A stretch of DNA of 64,000 nt from Glandiceps talaboti (GCF_964340395.1 NC_135554.1:3056001-3120000), one strand, 5' to 3'; shown: positions 40,299 through 55,126, counted from the stretch's first letter. A program made the numbers and translations. Notes: generated from the letters alone by a model not told the origin.

Positions 40299-42329
40299 GT
40301 AATCTCAGGATTAGTGAGTAAATAGTAATCTCAGGATTAGTGAGTAAATAGTAATCTCAGGATTAGTGAGTAAATAGTAATCTCAGGATTAGTGAGTAAA
40401 TAGTAATCTCAGGATTAGTGAGTAAATAGTAATCTCAGGATTAGTGAGTAAATAGTAATCTCAGGATTAGTGAGTAAATAGTAATCTCAGGATTAGTGAG
40501 TAAATAGTAATCTCAGGATTAGTGAGTAAATAGTAATCTCAGGATTAGTGAGTAAATAGTAATCTCAGGATTAGTGAGTAAATAGTAATCTCAGGATTAG
40601 TGAGTAAATAGTAATCTCAGGATTAGTGAGTAAATAGTAATCTCAGTATTAGTGGGTAAATAGTAATCTCAGGATTAGTGAGTAAATAGTAATCTCAGGA
40701 TTAGTGAGTAAATAGTAATCTCAGGATTAGTGAGTAAATAGTAATCTCAGGATTAGTGAGTAAATAGTAATCTCAGTATTAGTGAGTAAATAGTAATCTC
40801 AGTATTAGTGGGTAAATAGTAATCTCAGGATTAGTAAGTAAATAGTAATCTCAGGATTAGTATGTAAATAGTAATCTCAGTATTAGTATGTAAATAGTAA
40901 TCTCAGTATTAGTGAGTAAATAGTAATCTCAGGATTAGTAAGTAAATAGTAATCTCAGTATTAGTGAGTAAATTGTAATCTCAGTATTAGTGAGTAAATA
41001 GTAATCTCAGGATTAGTGAGTAAATAGTAATCTCAGGATTAGTGAGTAAATAGCAATCTCAGTATTAGTATGTAAATAGCAATCTCAGTATTAGTATGTA
41101 AATAGTAATCTCAGGATTAGTGAGTAAATAGTAATCTCAGTATTAGTATGTAAATAGTAATCTCAGTATTAGTATGTAAATAGTAATCTCAGGATTAGTA
41201 TGTAAATAGTAATCTCAGGATTAGTGAGTAAATAGTAATCTCAGGATTAGTATGTAAATAGTAATCTCAGTATTAGTATGTAAATAGTAATCTCAGGATT
41301 AGTGAGTAAATAGTAATCTCAGGATTAGTATGTAAATAGTAATCTCAGGATTAGTGAGTAAATTGTAATCTCAGGATTAGTGAGTAAATAGTAATCTCAG
41401 GATTAGTATGTAAATAGTAATCTCAGGATTAGTGAGTAAATAGTAATCTCAGTATTAATATGTAAATAGTAATCTCAGGATTAGTGAGTAAATAGTAATC
41501 TCAGTATTAGTATGTAAATAGTAATCTCAGTATTAGTATGTAAATAGTAATCTCAGGATTAGTGAGTAAATAGTAATCTCAGTATTAGTATGTAAATAGT
41601 AATCTCAGGATTAGTGAGTAAATAGTAATCTCAGGATTAGTGAGTAAATAGTAATCTCAGGATTAGTGAGTAAATAGTAATCTCAGTATTAGTATGTAAA
41701 TAGTAATCTCAGGATTAGTGAGTAAATAGTAATCTCAGGATTAGTGAGTAAATAGTAATCTCAGTATTAGTGAGTAAATAGTAATCTCAGGATTAGTGAG
41801 TAAATAGTAATCTCAGTATTAGTGAGTAAATAGTAATCTCAGGATTAGTGAGTAAATAGTAATCTCAGGATTAGTGAGTAAATAGTAATCTCAGGATTAG
41901 TATGTAAATAGTAATCTCATGATTAGTGAGTAAATAGTAATCTCAGTATTAGTATGTAAATAGTAATCTCAGGATTAGTGAGTAAATAGTAATCTCAGGA
42001 TTAGTGAGTAAATAGTAATCTCATGATTAGTGAGTAAATAGTAATCTCAGGATTAGTAATTAAATAGTAATCTCAGTATTAGTGAGTAAATAGTAATCTC
42101 AGGATTAGTGAGTAAATAGTAATCTCAGGATTAGTGTGTAAATAGTAATCTCAGGATTAGTGAGTAAATAGTAATCTCAGGATTAGTGAGTAAATAGTAA
42201 TCTCAGTATTAGTGAGTAAATTGTAATCTCAGGATTAGTGAGTAAATAGTAATCTCAGGATTAGTGAGTAAATAGTAATCTCAGGATTAGTGAGTAAATA
42301 GTTATCTCAGGATTAGTGAGTAAATAGTT
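40299..42329. repeat. 26-bp minisatellite, about 78 copies
   Basis: The unit contains 'gtaatctcaggattagtg' and 'agtaaata'. Two main variable sites are cagGatt/cagTatt and agtGAGtaaa/agtATGtaaa. The first 13 or so units are identical; the mixture of variants begins at about 40645. No length changes were noticed. Confidence 0.98.
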
Positions 42330-42706
42330 AGTGTTACATTGCATGATCAGTATTTCTATTTAAGCATTCTCAGTGTCACCCCTGATTTAAAACGATTCAT
42401 TGTTGAGTATTCTAGCTGTGTATAGAAGTGATGACTAAACATAACAATATTAATATAAATGGCAATGTATGAACTGAACTGTTTCCTGATAACTTCTAGA
42501 CATATGCACAGTAAATGAAACTGTCAGTTTAGGTGGGTAAATTAATGTATAGTTGATAACCAAGTGAGATATATTAACTTAAAACCTAAAACAGAAATAG
42601 TAGAAGTACATTGTACATTGCACAGGGTATAAATCTACAAAACTATACACGTCTTCATACGTAGATTTCATTCTACATTAGAAAGTTGTAAAAAATCTAT
42701 ACTACA
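42330..42706. other. Unique spacer with a fragment shared with 39.07 kb
   Basis: The segment at about 42464-42512, beginning 'tgtatgaactgaactg', repeats 39067-39115 almost exactly. Nothing else is seen. Confidence 0.55.
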
Positions 42707-43682
42707 TGTACAAATATCTATAACCAATATATGCTCTATGTATCTATAACCAATATATACTCTATGTATCTATAACTGATCTATACTCTATGTATCTATA
42801 ACCAATATATACTCTATGTATCTATAACCGATCTATACTCTATGTATCTATAACTGATCTATACTCTATGTATCTATAACTGATATATACTCTATGTATC
42901 TATAACCAATATATACTCTATGTATCTATAACCAATGTATACTCTATGTATCTATAACCAATATATACTCTATGTATCTATAACCAATATATACTCTATG
43001 TATCTATAACAATATATACTCTATGTATCTATAACCAATGTATACTCTATGTATCTATAACCAATGTATACTCTATATGTATCTATAACCGATCTATACT
43101 CTATGTATCTATAACTGATCTATGCTATATATATATAACCAATCTATACTCTATGTATCTATAGCCAATCTATACTCTATGTATATATAACCAATCTATG
43201 CTGTATGTATCTATAACCAATCTATACTCTATGTATATATAACCAATCTATACTCTATGTATATATAACCAATCTATACTCTATGTATCTATAACCAATC
43301 TATACTCTGTATATATAACCAATCTATGCTAAATGTATCTGTAACTTATCTATATTGTATATTTAACCAATCTACATGTATACTCATATCTATAACCAGT
43401 CTATACTACATATATCAAAATCTAATCTATACTGTATGTATATATAACCAATCTATACTCTATGTATCTATAACCAATCTATGCTACATGTATCTATAAC
43501 CAATCTATATTGTATCTATAACCAAACTATACTAGATATATCTATAACCAAGCTATACTCTATGTATCTATAACCAACCTATGCTACATATATCTATAAC
43601 CAAACTATACTACATATATCTATAACCAATCTATACTACATATATCTATAACCAAACTATACTACATATATCTATAACCAAT
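42707..43682. repeat. Degenerate 26-bp AT-rich minisatellite, about 37 copies
   Basis: The core 'ctctatgtatctataacc' is followed by 'aatatata' or 'aatctata'. Divergence and length changes rise toward the right end, where units become irregular. This array looks older than its neighbours. Confidence 0.9.
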
Positions 43683-44130
43683 CCTCACTTTAATAACCTC
43701 ACTTTAAACACCCCTCCTCACTTAAACACTTGTCTTCCTATCATGAGCAATAAATGCAATACCCCTCTCAATTAAAAGAATCACTCCCCATACCTAATAA
43801 TACATAAAATATCACCATCCCCATTGCTAGCAATACATGCAATACCCCTCTTGATTAAAATGACACCCTCCCCACTGCTCATAATACATGCAGTATTCCT
43901 GTAAATTAAAATGTCACCCTCCCCATGCCTACTGTAGTACATGCAATACCCCTCTAGATTAAAATACCACTCTCCCTGTAACTAGTAATACATACAGTAC
44001 CCCTTTAGATTAAACTCCACTCTTCCCGTATCTAGTAATACATACAGTACCCCTCTAGATTAGAACACCACTCTCTCCGTATCTAGTAATACATATGATA
44101 CCCCTCTAGATTAGAAGACCACTGTACCTA
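43683..44130. repeat. Degenerate repeat of about 55-60 bp, about 7 copies
   Basis: Recurring words are 'aatacatgcaatacccctc', 'agattaaaa' and 'caccctcccc'. Spacing varies, so this is an old, decayed tandem array. Confidence 0.8.
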
Positions 44131-45419
44131 CATGTAGTAGGATCTCAATCTCAAATGACAATATTTACTAAATCTACTTGGATTACCTGTAATCCTATTC
44201 CTTTCATTCACAAAGCAGGTTTTGTAGATTATCTACTTATTTTGTACTTAGAGTCAATGATAATTTCTGGATTACTTTTCAAACTATTTATGTTGAGACT
44301 TGGTCTATATCGTCATTTCTGTCATCCAACAATTTAATTGACTTGAAGAGAAATTTAAGTAACTGAGAAATAGTTTTATGAATAAATTGTACAAATGTGA
44401 ACTGTATAGATGTATATAAAAAGAGTGTATTTTGACAGCCGAGATATTGTAGGACACATGTCTATGTTGACATAGTGAGTAGACACAATGCATATGTAAA
44501 CTGTATTGTTGTGTAAAGTAAAACTTGTACAAGTGAGACTGTGATATATTAGAGATAGAACAGTAATGGTTCTAAATATCTGTTAAGATATTCTTCTTAT
44601 GATTGCTCCAGATATAAGAAATTTTCGCCATTATCAGTGAAAGTCAAGATGAGGTCGAGATGTTTGGAAGAACGTTTGTGTTGCTAGGCAACCCTTCTTC
44701 CATCCTAGAACTATGGTGACCCCATGCATAGGGAGGCAGCTGTGTTGTGCCATTCATACATGTACAACAGTTGATATAGTCTGAGGTAGTGTTAGAGGGG
44801 AGACACATGCCTGCTGCATTGCGTCCTTCTCTTTGTGCACAATGCCGTGCATATTGTGCTGTATTCTATTTGTAGTAAATAGCCCATTAAGGGAGCATGC
44901 AGATTGTGAACAAGTAACCTTATGTAGCAGCAAATGAAAGGTTAGGATGGTAAACTATCAAACATGCAACCACTGTACATTATATCCCGCATGTTCAAAT
45001 TCACTTTTATTCAGTAAGCTGATAGGTGCCACGTGTGCAGTTGTTCTTGGAGATACATACAATGGAAGGCCTTCAACACCAAAATACCACACAACAAAAT
45101 GTTGTTGGTTTAATATGTCATGGTGATATTGGCAATGATACCTTTTAACAACTTTGTACAAAGTCTGGTCTTACACTCTTCAAATTTACTATCATTCTTC
45201 AAATATACTATGATAATTGTACCCAGGCAAACTAGAAAAATGATATTTTTGATATGTCACTGGTAGTAACGTCACGTTTCCAAACAATTTCATAATTAAA
45301 GTTATACGACAGAAATATGACAAGTCTTGTGTCTGCAGGTACTCTTAAGTTTTATGCTCATCAAATTGTGCTACAGAGAAAGAATAAATATATCAATATT
45401 AATAAATATATCTATGTGT
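44131..45419. other. Unique sequence, no gene seen
   Basis: Non-repetitive and slightly higher in GC around 44640-44850. Open frames at 44155-44337 and 44958-45161 lack splice or start support. Confidence 0.45.
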
Positions 45420-46960
<1,541 letters not shown>

Positions 46961-47738
46961 TGAGAATGTGTAGATTTGTCTAATAGCTAACACAGTGAGA
47001 ACAGTACATTGTTAATTAGCTATAATGTCTACTTTACTATTTCCTCTGGTGGTAAAATGTGTAGCATGGCCAGTTTGGTTTATGACTGGATTGTGTAATA
47101 TGTTGTAAGACAGCTGTTTCATCACCTACCCATATAAACTGAATGTAGCTTGTGTTTAAAATATTACAATAAGACAACCAAGAAAGTTAAACCTGTTACA
47201 TTGGTATGACTTGGTTTCAAATTGATTTAAAAAAATAAAGAAGTACAAAACCTTGTAGACACATCCCTTTAAAATTTGATTAGGATGTTGCTATACTTGT
47301 CTTGTACACTTCCAACATAGGATGGCTGGATTATGATGATGGAAATTAGGTATGAAAATTTTGTTTTGGTTACAACTTTAAATCTTCAAAAAATTATATA
47401 TATAATCTATCATTGCCCTGAACATGAAGTTGTGCGGCAACGCAATATTTGCGCTATTTTTTAATTTCAATTCATCATGATTCCACACCCTAGTATTTTG
47501 TACTAATAGCAATCAATACAAGCTGAGTAGTTTGTAAAATTGATATGCAGTTGTTTGATCACATTCACTTTTAAATACTTGTCAGTATATTCTAAAGTTG
47601 TACATTGTCAATGATCACTTTCTAAACTTTGTGTTAAATTAGTCTCTTTTAACCAATTCTTGTGATATCAAACCATTTCTTAAACCGTCACAAGTTATGA
47701 GTTAGTAGCATACAGGTGCTATGTGAATGACCCATGTC
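46961..47738. other. Unique sequence, no gene seen
   Basis: AT-rich with no supported feature. Confidence 0.5.
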
Positions 47739-48059
47739 TATCTATGCATCCATTGACAGTACTATCTCTGACACTCACAACTCACTATCGATATATGCAT
47801 CCATCCATTGACAGTACTATCTCTGACACTCACAACTCAATATCGATATATGCATCCATCCATTGACAGTACTATCTCTGACACTCACAACTCACTATCG
47901 ATATATGCATCCATCCATTGACAGTACTATCTCTGACACTCACAACTCACTATCGATATATGCATCCATCCATTGACAGTACTATCTCTGACACTCACAA
48001 CTCACTATCGATATATGCATCCATCCATTGACAGTACTATCTCTGACACTCACAACTCA
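47739..48059. repeat. 55-bp minisatellite, about 5.8 copies
   Basis: The unit contains 'tatcgatatatgcatcc' and 'gacagtactatctctgac'. Copies are nearly identical; the first lacks part of the 'tatcgata' segment. Confidence 0.97.
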
Positions 48060-48099
48060 GTTTCAACCAATACTATAGGCTATATGTACACACCATTTA

Positions 48100-48286
48100 T
48101 AATTTTGTGATCATGACTTATGGCTGATCAGAGCAAAGTTTGTTGATGAAAAATCAACATTTTGAACAATAATGCAAGAAGTTTAATACATAGAGACTCC
48201 ATTCAAGTGTCTATACCCATATTATGAAAGGTAAGCTTTCTCGTAAGACACGTTGACCTTGAACGTTGACCTTGACCTTCAACTTC
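48100..48286 (+). mobile_element. Dispersed repeat family B fragment
   Basis: It contains 'gactccattcaagtgtct', 'acccatattat' and 'gtaagctttc', as at 18638-18690. It leads directly into the 38-bp array, and related sequence resumes at 49241-49560, so the array lies inside one family B copy. Confidence 0.6.
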
Positions 48287-49240
48287 AATGGCAATTTGCC
48301 AGCTAACTTCACTAATTTTATGTATATGGCAATTTGCCAGCTAACTTCACTAATTTTATATATATGGCAATTTGCCAGCTAACTTCACTAATTTTATATA
48401 TATGGCAATTTGCCAGCTAACTTCACTAATTTTATGTATATGGCAATTTGCCAGCTAACTTCACTAATTTTATGTATATGGCAATTTGCCAGCTAACTTC
48501 ACTAATTTTATGTATATGGCAATTTGCCAGCTAAGTTCACTAATTTTATGTATATGGCAATTTGCCAGCTAAGTTCACTAATTTTATGTATATGGCAATT
48601 TGCCAGCTAAGTTCACTAATTTTATGTATATGGCAATTTGCCAGCTAAGTTCACTAATTTTATGTATATGGCAATTTGCCAGCTAAGTTCACTAATTTTA
48701 TGTATATGGCAATTTGCCAGCTAAGTTCACTAATTTTATGTATATGGCAATTTGCCAGCTAACTTCACTAATTTTATGTATATGGCAATTTGCCAGCTAA
48801 CTTCACTAATTTTATGTATATGGCAATTTGCCAGCTAATAAGTTCACTAATTTTATATATATGGCAATTTGCCAGCTAACTTCACTAATTTTATGTATAT
48901 GGCAATTTGCCAGCTAAGTTCACTAATTTTATATATATGGCAATTTGCCAGCTAACTTCACTAATTTTATATATATGGCAATTTGCCAGCTAACTTCACT
49001 AATTTTATATATATGGCAATTTGCCAGCTAACTTCACTAATTTTATATATATGGCAATTTGCCAGCTAAGTTCACTAATTTTATGTATATGGCAATTTGC
49101 CAGCTAAGTTCACTAATTTTATGTATATGGCAATTTGCCAGCTAAGTTCACTAATTTTATATATATGGCAATTTGCCAGCTAAGTTCACTAATTTTATGT
49201 ATATGGCAATTTGCCAGCTAACTTCACTAATTTTATGTAT
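48287..49240. repeat. 38-bp minisatellite, about 25 copies, inside family B
   Basis: The unit contains 'atggcaatttgccagcta' and 'ttcactaattttatgtat'. Variants are aaCttc/aaGttc and atGtat/atAtat. One unit has a 3-base duplication near 48838. The last unit runs into 'agagattccattt', the family B word. Confidence 0.97.
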
Positions 49241-49980
49241 AGAGATTCCATTTACATATCTGCACCTACATGTGTTGCCATACACTGGCCTTTGATTTTA
49301 ATCTCCATCTTTAAGGTCAAACAAATAACAGTTTGTTCAATAGCTTTGAAAGTTTTGTACCTGGAGACACCATTAAACATCTATGCCAACATTGTTTATG
49401 GTAAGCTTCCTAGTTAGACATTAACCTTTGACATTGACCCTCAATTTCAAAGTTGACTTGCAATTTGCAAAATAACTTTGAAAGTTTTGTTCTCACAGGG
49501 TCACTAGTCCAGTATCTCCACCAACATTATGAGCAATGAGGTTTGTCAAGTTCATGACTTTAGCCTTCATATTGTCAAGGTCTAATAGCAATGTACTTCT
49601 TTACTTTTTTAAGTTTTACAAACTTAAGATAGACCATTTAAGTTTACATGTACATATTTTTAGAGATAACGTTTTGGTTTGGACCTTTGATCTTTAGATC
49701 TTTAGGGTAAAAAAGATTGAATTTTTAGACTCCATTTTTGTGACAACACTCAAATCAGAGAAAAACTGTGAACACATATAGTCAGACTGTTCTTGTTTTA
49801 TAGATCACTGTTTCATATAGTCAATGGGTTTTTTTTTTAGTTATTCCTATGATGTGAGAATGAATAAATGTTTACGGACTGTTTATGAGATTTCTGCTCA
49901 CAAAGTCAAAATATTTCTTGGAAGTGAATCGCAAAATTTTTGCCGACTTCTTGTCAGCATCGTCAGGAGTGTACTATAAT
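49241..49980. other. Family B remainder, then unique sequence
   Basis: To about 49560 there are family B words ('gagattccatt', 'ggtaagcttcctagttagac', 'ttgaccctcaatttcaaag'). After that the sequence is plain AT-rich with no feature. The open frame at 49211-49417 starts within the array and is not gene-like. Confidence 0.5.
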
Positions 49981-50028
49981 GGGCTATTTCCTATAATGTT
50001 ACACATTTACAGAGATTACCAACTAATT

Positions 50029-50808
50029 AGTCCCCACGGATGAAGTCCGGAACGGGGACTTATGGATTGGGTTCCGTCTGTCCGTGTGTCCATCAGTCTG
50101 TCCGTCCGTCTGTCCGTGCGTCCATCCGTCCGCAGCCGTTTCTTGGAGATGCCTGGACCGATTTTTTTCAAACTTCAGGGGCAACATGCTATGGCATACA
50201 TATGCACGTCAATTTGTTTTATGATACGATCCAATATGGCCGCCTAGCAACCATTTTGTTTGCGAATTTTCCCTGTCTAAAGCCATAACTCAGACATGCT
50301 TGAACAGATCTCATTCAAAGTTGGTATTAGGACAGTGTTCTATGACATACATGTGCATATCCATTTTCTTTGTGATACGATCCAATATGGCTGCCTGGTA
50401 GCCATTTTGTTTGTGAATTTTCATGTCCAAAGCCATAACTCAGACATGCTTGAACAGATCTCATTCAAAGTTGGTATTAGGACAGTGTTCTATGACATAC
50501 ATGTGCATATCCATTTTCGTCGTGATACGATCCAATATGGCTGCCTGGCAGCCATTTTGTTTGTGAATTTTCCATGTCCAAAGCCATAACTCAAACTCCA
50601 TTTTCATTGTGATATGATCCCCCATACCCAACCAATCCTTTATTGTTGGAGGCATATTCCATGTCCAACAAGCATACACAACATATCTAAGTCTGTTTGT
50701 TTTAGGTTCACAAATGTTGTTGCGTGATCAGAGTAGTGATAATTCCTTAAAACCCAATTATAGCAGGGACTATGTCATTCTCAATGACTTGTTATTATAG
50801 GACCATAT
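50029..50808 (+). mobile_element. Dispersed repeat with TCCG microsatellite and 150-bp internal repeats
   Basis: It begins 'tagtccccacggatgaagtc' and 'ggaacggggact', where AGTCCCC and GGGGACT form a short inverted repeat. A (GTCCGTCT)n-like tract (about 50089-50135) follows, then 150-bp direct repeats starting at 50281 and 50431 ('agccataactcagacatg') and a partial third at 50582. A 41-base direct repeat flanks the region (49981-50021 and 50810-50850). The open frames through it are repeat-driven and no enzyme is recognised. Confidence 0.6.
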
Positions 50809-50850
50809 TGGGCTATTTCCTATAATGTTACACATTTACAGAGATTACCA

Positions 50851-51850
50851 GCAAATTATTATAGGACCATATTCTTAAGATATCTATTAATAGCCCCATT
50901 TATTATTTTGTCTCTTCCAATGTACAGGAGTATTTTGAAGTTTAATGTGGATACATTTTTAGATCATTTTGTCCAAATGCACCATGACCTCATTTTTCTT
51001 CATGATTTCAACTGAGAATGGCTTGGCATTTTCTTGAACAAAGGAACTGCAGAAGTTTAAGAGATGTGTTGATAAAGTTTAAAATTTCATGTTATATTGC
51101 TAGAAATTTGAAGAATCTTTTTTTTTCTTGCATGGTTAAATAATTAACACGGTGTTACTAATCCTTTTAATTCTTTCAAGTTGGAACATTTTGTGTTGTC
51201 TGGTTACTGAACATTTGGTAGTGCAAAATAACAGTAGAAAAACAATAGTTGTGTGAAATGTGTGCTATAATTCACTCCAGGAGCACAGCTTTTATCAAAA
51301 GACAATATTACATGTAAAAGAAAATTTTGAATTTATTCTTGTTTTGTTTTGTGCTCTCCCAGGAAGTCTTTTATGGTATAGTATTCGTGATGAAAATGGT
51401 GGTGTAACGACACCTGTTTCAAGTTGATCTTTAAATGCACATTATTACAGCTTTGTTGTACTGACCAATCAGAATTGAACCCTCCAAGGTGGTCAACTCA
51501 TCTTTAGCACACTTTAATCATTTTTTCTTTGTGCAACTTAGAGCAGCTGTAAGAAAAACAAAAATTGGTAAAGGGTGGTGAGAACAAAACCTTCTGACTG
51601 TGTGGACAAGGAAAACAATACACTTCTTTGGGGAGGGATCTCTTTGACGGAAAAGACCCCCAGCTAGAATATGTATACTTTTTAGAAAAACCTATGTTTT
51701 CAAATGATTTAAAGCATACACACACATTAAAATGAATAATATAGCATGTAGGTAGGCAAGTCATACAGGATAATACAGTACAATAGTAATCAATATACAA
51801 AACATGAAGTCTAAATTAATGACAGTATGTTTAGAAACTGTGTATATATA
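50851..51850. other. Unique sequence, no gene seen
   Basis: AT-rich. The minus-strand open frame at 51504-51800 has no recognisable domain or splice context. Confidence 0.45.
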
Positions 51851-53520
51851 AAAACTGTTAGAATCTTGGGTAGATTATCAAATATTGATATTAAGAGATA
51901 TTAGAATCTTGTGTAGATTATCAGATTGAGAGATATTAGAATCTTGGGTAGATTATCAGATTGAGATATGTTAGAATCTTGGGTAGATTATCAGATTGAG
52001 AGATGTTAGAATCTTGGGTAGATTATCAGATTGAGAGATGTTAGAATCTTGGGTAGATTATCAGATTGAGGGATGTTAGAATCTTGGGTAGATTATCAGA
52101 TTGAGGGATGTTAGAATCTTGGGTAGATTATCAGATTGAGAGATGTTAGAATCTTGGGGAGATTATCAGATTTAGATATGTTAGAATCTTGGGTAGATTA
52201 TCAGATTGAGAGATATTAGAATCTTGGGTAGATTATCAGATTTAGAGATGTTAGAATCTTGGGTAGATTATCAGATTGAGGGATGTTAGAATCTTGGGTA
52301 GATTATCAGATTGAGAGATATTAGAATCATGGGTAGATTATCAGATTGAGGGATGTTAGAATCTTGGGGAGATTATCAGATTGAGGGATGTTAGAATCTT
52401 GGGTAGATTATCAGATTGAGAGATATTAGAATCTTGGGTAGATTATCAGATTGAGAGATGTTAGAATCTTGGGTAGATTATCAGATTGAGAGATGTTAGA
52501 ATCTTGGGTAGATTATCAGATTGAGGGATGTTAGAATCTTGGGGAGATTATCAGATTGAGGGATGTTAGAATCTTGGGTAGATTATCAGATTGAGAGATG
52601 TTAGAATCTTGGGGAGATTATCAGATTTAGAGATGTTAGAATCTTGGGTAGATTATCAGATTGAGAGATGTTAGAATCTTGGGTAGATTATCAGATTGAG
52701 AGATGTTAGAATCATGGGGAGATTATCAGATTGAGATATGTTAGAATCTTGGGGAGATTATCAGATTGAGAGATGTTAGAATCATGGGGAGATTATCAGA
52801 TTGAAATATGTTAGAATCTTGGGTAGATTATCAGATTGAGGGATGTTAGAATCTTGGGTAGATTATCAGATTGACAGATATTAGAATCATGGGTAGATTA
52901 TCAGATTGAGAGATATTAGAATCTTGGGTAGATTATCAGATTGAGAGATGTTAGAATCTTGGGTAGATTATCAGATTGAGAGATGTTAGAATCTTGGGTA
53001 GATTATCAGATTTAGAGATGTTAGAATCTTGGGGAGATTATCAGATTGAGAGATATTAGAATCTTGGGTAGATTATCAGATTTAGAGATGTTAGAATCTT
53101 GGGGAGATTATCAGATTGAGAGATGTTAGAATCTTGGGTAGATTATCAGATTGAGAGATATTAGAATCTTGGGGAGATTATCAGATTGAGAGATGTTAGA
53201 ATCTTGGGTAGATTATCAGATTGAGAGATATTAGAATCTTGGGGAGATTATCAGATTGAGAGATATTAGAATCTTGGGTAGATTATCAGATTTAGAGATG
53301 TTAGAATCTTGGGTAGATTATCAGATTTAGAGATGTTAGAATCATGGGGAGATTATCAGATTGAGAGATGTTAGAATCTTGGGGAGATTATCAGATTGAG
53401 AGATATTAGAATCTTGGGTAGATTATCAAATATTGATATTGAGAGATGTTAGAATATTGGGGAGATTATCAGATTGAGAAATGTTAGAATATTGGTTACA
53501 TTATCAGCTTGAGAGATGTT
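51851..53520. repeat. 35-bp minisatellite, about 47 copies
   Basis: The unit contains 'ttagaatcttgggtagatta' and 'tcagattgagagatg'. Variable sites are gggTag/gggGag, ttGag/ttTag, gAgatg/gGgatg/gAtatg and gatGtt/gatAtt. A variant unit with 'caaatattgatatt' lies at both ends (about 51879 and 53427), suggesting the array grew from inside. Confidence 0.97.
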
Positions 53521-53575
53521 AGAATATTGGTTACATTATCAGCTTGCCAAGACAGGGTAACAGGTATATCAGAAC

Positions 53576-53850
53576 ATTGGCTTGTTGGTGGCCAGTCAGT
53601 TACATGTACCTCACGTGCCTCTCAGTCCCTCCACTGCAGTCAGGGTTTTCAAACCTGCTCAGATTTGGCCCTGGATTTGATGAAATATTTTTAAATTACT
53701 AGGTTTGTATGCTCAGTTTGACTCTACTAAACAACACAGGTTTTCCGTTGGTAGTCTGGTTTCCTCCTCGATGCACAAGTGGTGACTGTAGGTGAATTTT
53801 CAAATGTGATTTGGATTAATAAATATATACGATTGTTATTACATGTATAC
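53576..53850 (+). mobile_element. tRNA-derived SINE, copy 2 (diverged)
   Basis: 'cttgttggtggccagtcagtt' aligned to copy 1 'gttgtcggtggccgagcgg' gives a degenerate A box, and 'gggttttcaaacctg' a degenerate B box. Further along, 'ctcagtttgactctac' and 'caggttttcc' correspond to 'ttcagtttgactctac' and 'caggttcccc' at 1595-1620. It ends in an AATAAATATA tail. The body is too diverged to be active. Confidence 0.6.
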
Positions 53851-54558
53851 CACATAGTGACATACCACAAAACTGATGATGTAAAAACACATTGTAGTGA
53901 TGTAGCACACACATTGTAGTGATGTAGCACACACATATACATGCAAACCACATATGGTCAAACTAACAAAAAAAGTCCAAAAATCATGATCTCTATCTAC
54001 CTGTTTGAAAAGTCTTGTCCATAGATTTTCAACCAAATTTTAATAAAATGTAATGGATTTGAAGAGATCATTAGATAGATTTTAATGACATGTGGCATTT
54101 GACAAACAAAGTAAACCACATGTGTAGAGGGAATAGATGCAAGCCATTAGTATTCCCATTGGGAATTATTAAGAAAACTGAGTGTTATTAGCTGAAAACT
54201 TGATTTATTTGAGTCACTCTGACGTTATCAGTCAGAAGTGTCAAAGCGCTGGAACATAAAACCAAAAAACTGTCATTCTACGACTAGAATTGTGACACTG
54301 TGCCATCAATTTGTACACCAATTGACTAGCATGAGACGCCAACTTTTACCAATCGTACCGAGTTCCGGCAAAATCAAAACAGAACGTCCAGACACAGGTT
54401 GGTTTAGTTGTTAATGTTTGATCATGTATACTAAAATAATTGTGTAATGGTTACTCTAACAGAATGGCAGGGCAAATCTGATGAAAATTTACTGTCTCTT
54501 GTGCAAAATTTGCCAGTGATTTTGTGACATGGTAATGTTCGTGTGATGTACATTTGTA
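53851..54558. other. Unique sequence with one small duplication
   Basis: 'acattgtagtgatgtagcac' occurs twice at about 53889-53933 (22-bp step). No gene is supported. Confidence 0.5.
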
Positions 54559-54985
54559 GTACCACCATCAACATGTGTGTATACATCTATAATACCACCA
54601 TCAACGTGTGTATACATCTATAGTACCACCATCAACATGTGTATACATCTATAGTACCACCATCTACATCTGTGTATACATCTATAGTACCACCATCTAC
54701 ATGCATGTGTGTATATCTATAGTACCACCATCTACATGTGTCTATACATCTATAGTACCACCATCAACGTGTGTATACATCTATAGTACCACCATCAACA
54801 TGTGTATACATCTATAGTACCACAATCAACATATGTGTATGTCTATAGTACCACCATCTACATGCATGCGTGTACATCTATAGTACCACCATCTACATGC
54901 ATGTGTATATCTATAGTACCACCATCTACATGCATGTGTATATCTATAGTACCACCATCTACATGTGTCTATACATCTATTTTGT
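54559..54985. repeat. Minisatellite of about 31 bp, about 14 copies
   Basis: The unit contains 'tacatctatagtaccacca' and 'tcaacatgtg' or 'tctacatgcatgtg'. Unit length varies from about 29 to 35 through the ATG/TGTG segment. Frames remain open on + only in pieces. Confidence 0.93.
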
Positions 54986-55126
54986 ATAGTACCTCAGACC
55001 ACTACATGTCACAATCAACAGGATATAGAATCTGATTTGATATTTGATAGTTATACTGGTACATGTCATGATGTAGGTAATGTTACCACTGGTTCCCTTA
55101 CAGTGTTGTTATTAAGGGTGGTAGGT

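Noticed and set aside
40299-42329. Telomere-like or centromeric satellite
   Set aside because: The unit contains GGATTAG but no TTAGGG series or CENP-B-like box, and it is flanked by ordinary unique sequence.
47739-49240. CRISPR array
   Set aside because: Repeats are directly abutting with no unique spacers, and the sequence is eukaryotic. The same holds for all arrays in the window.
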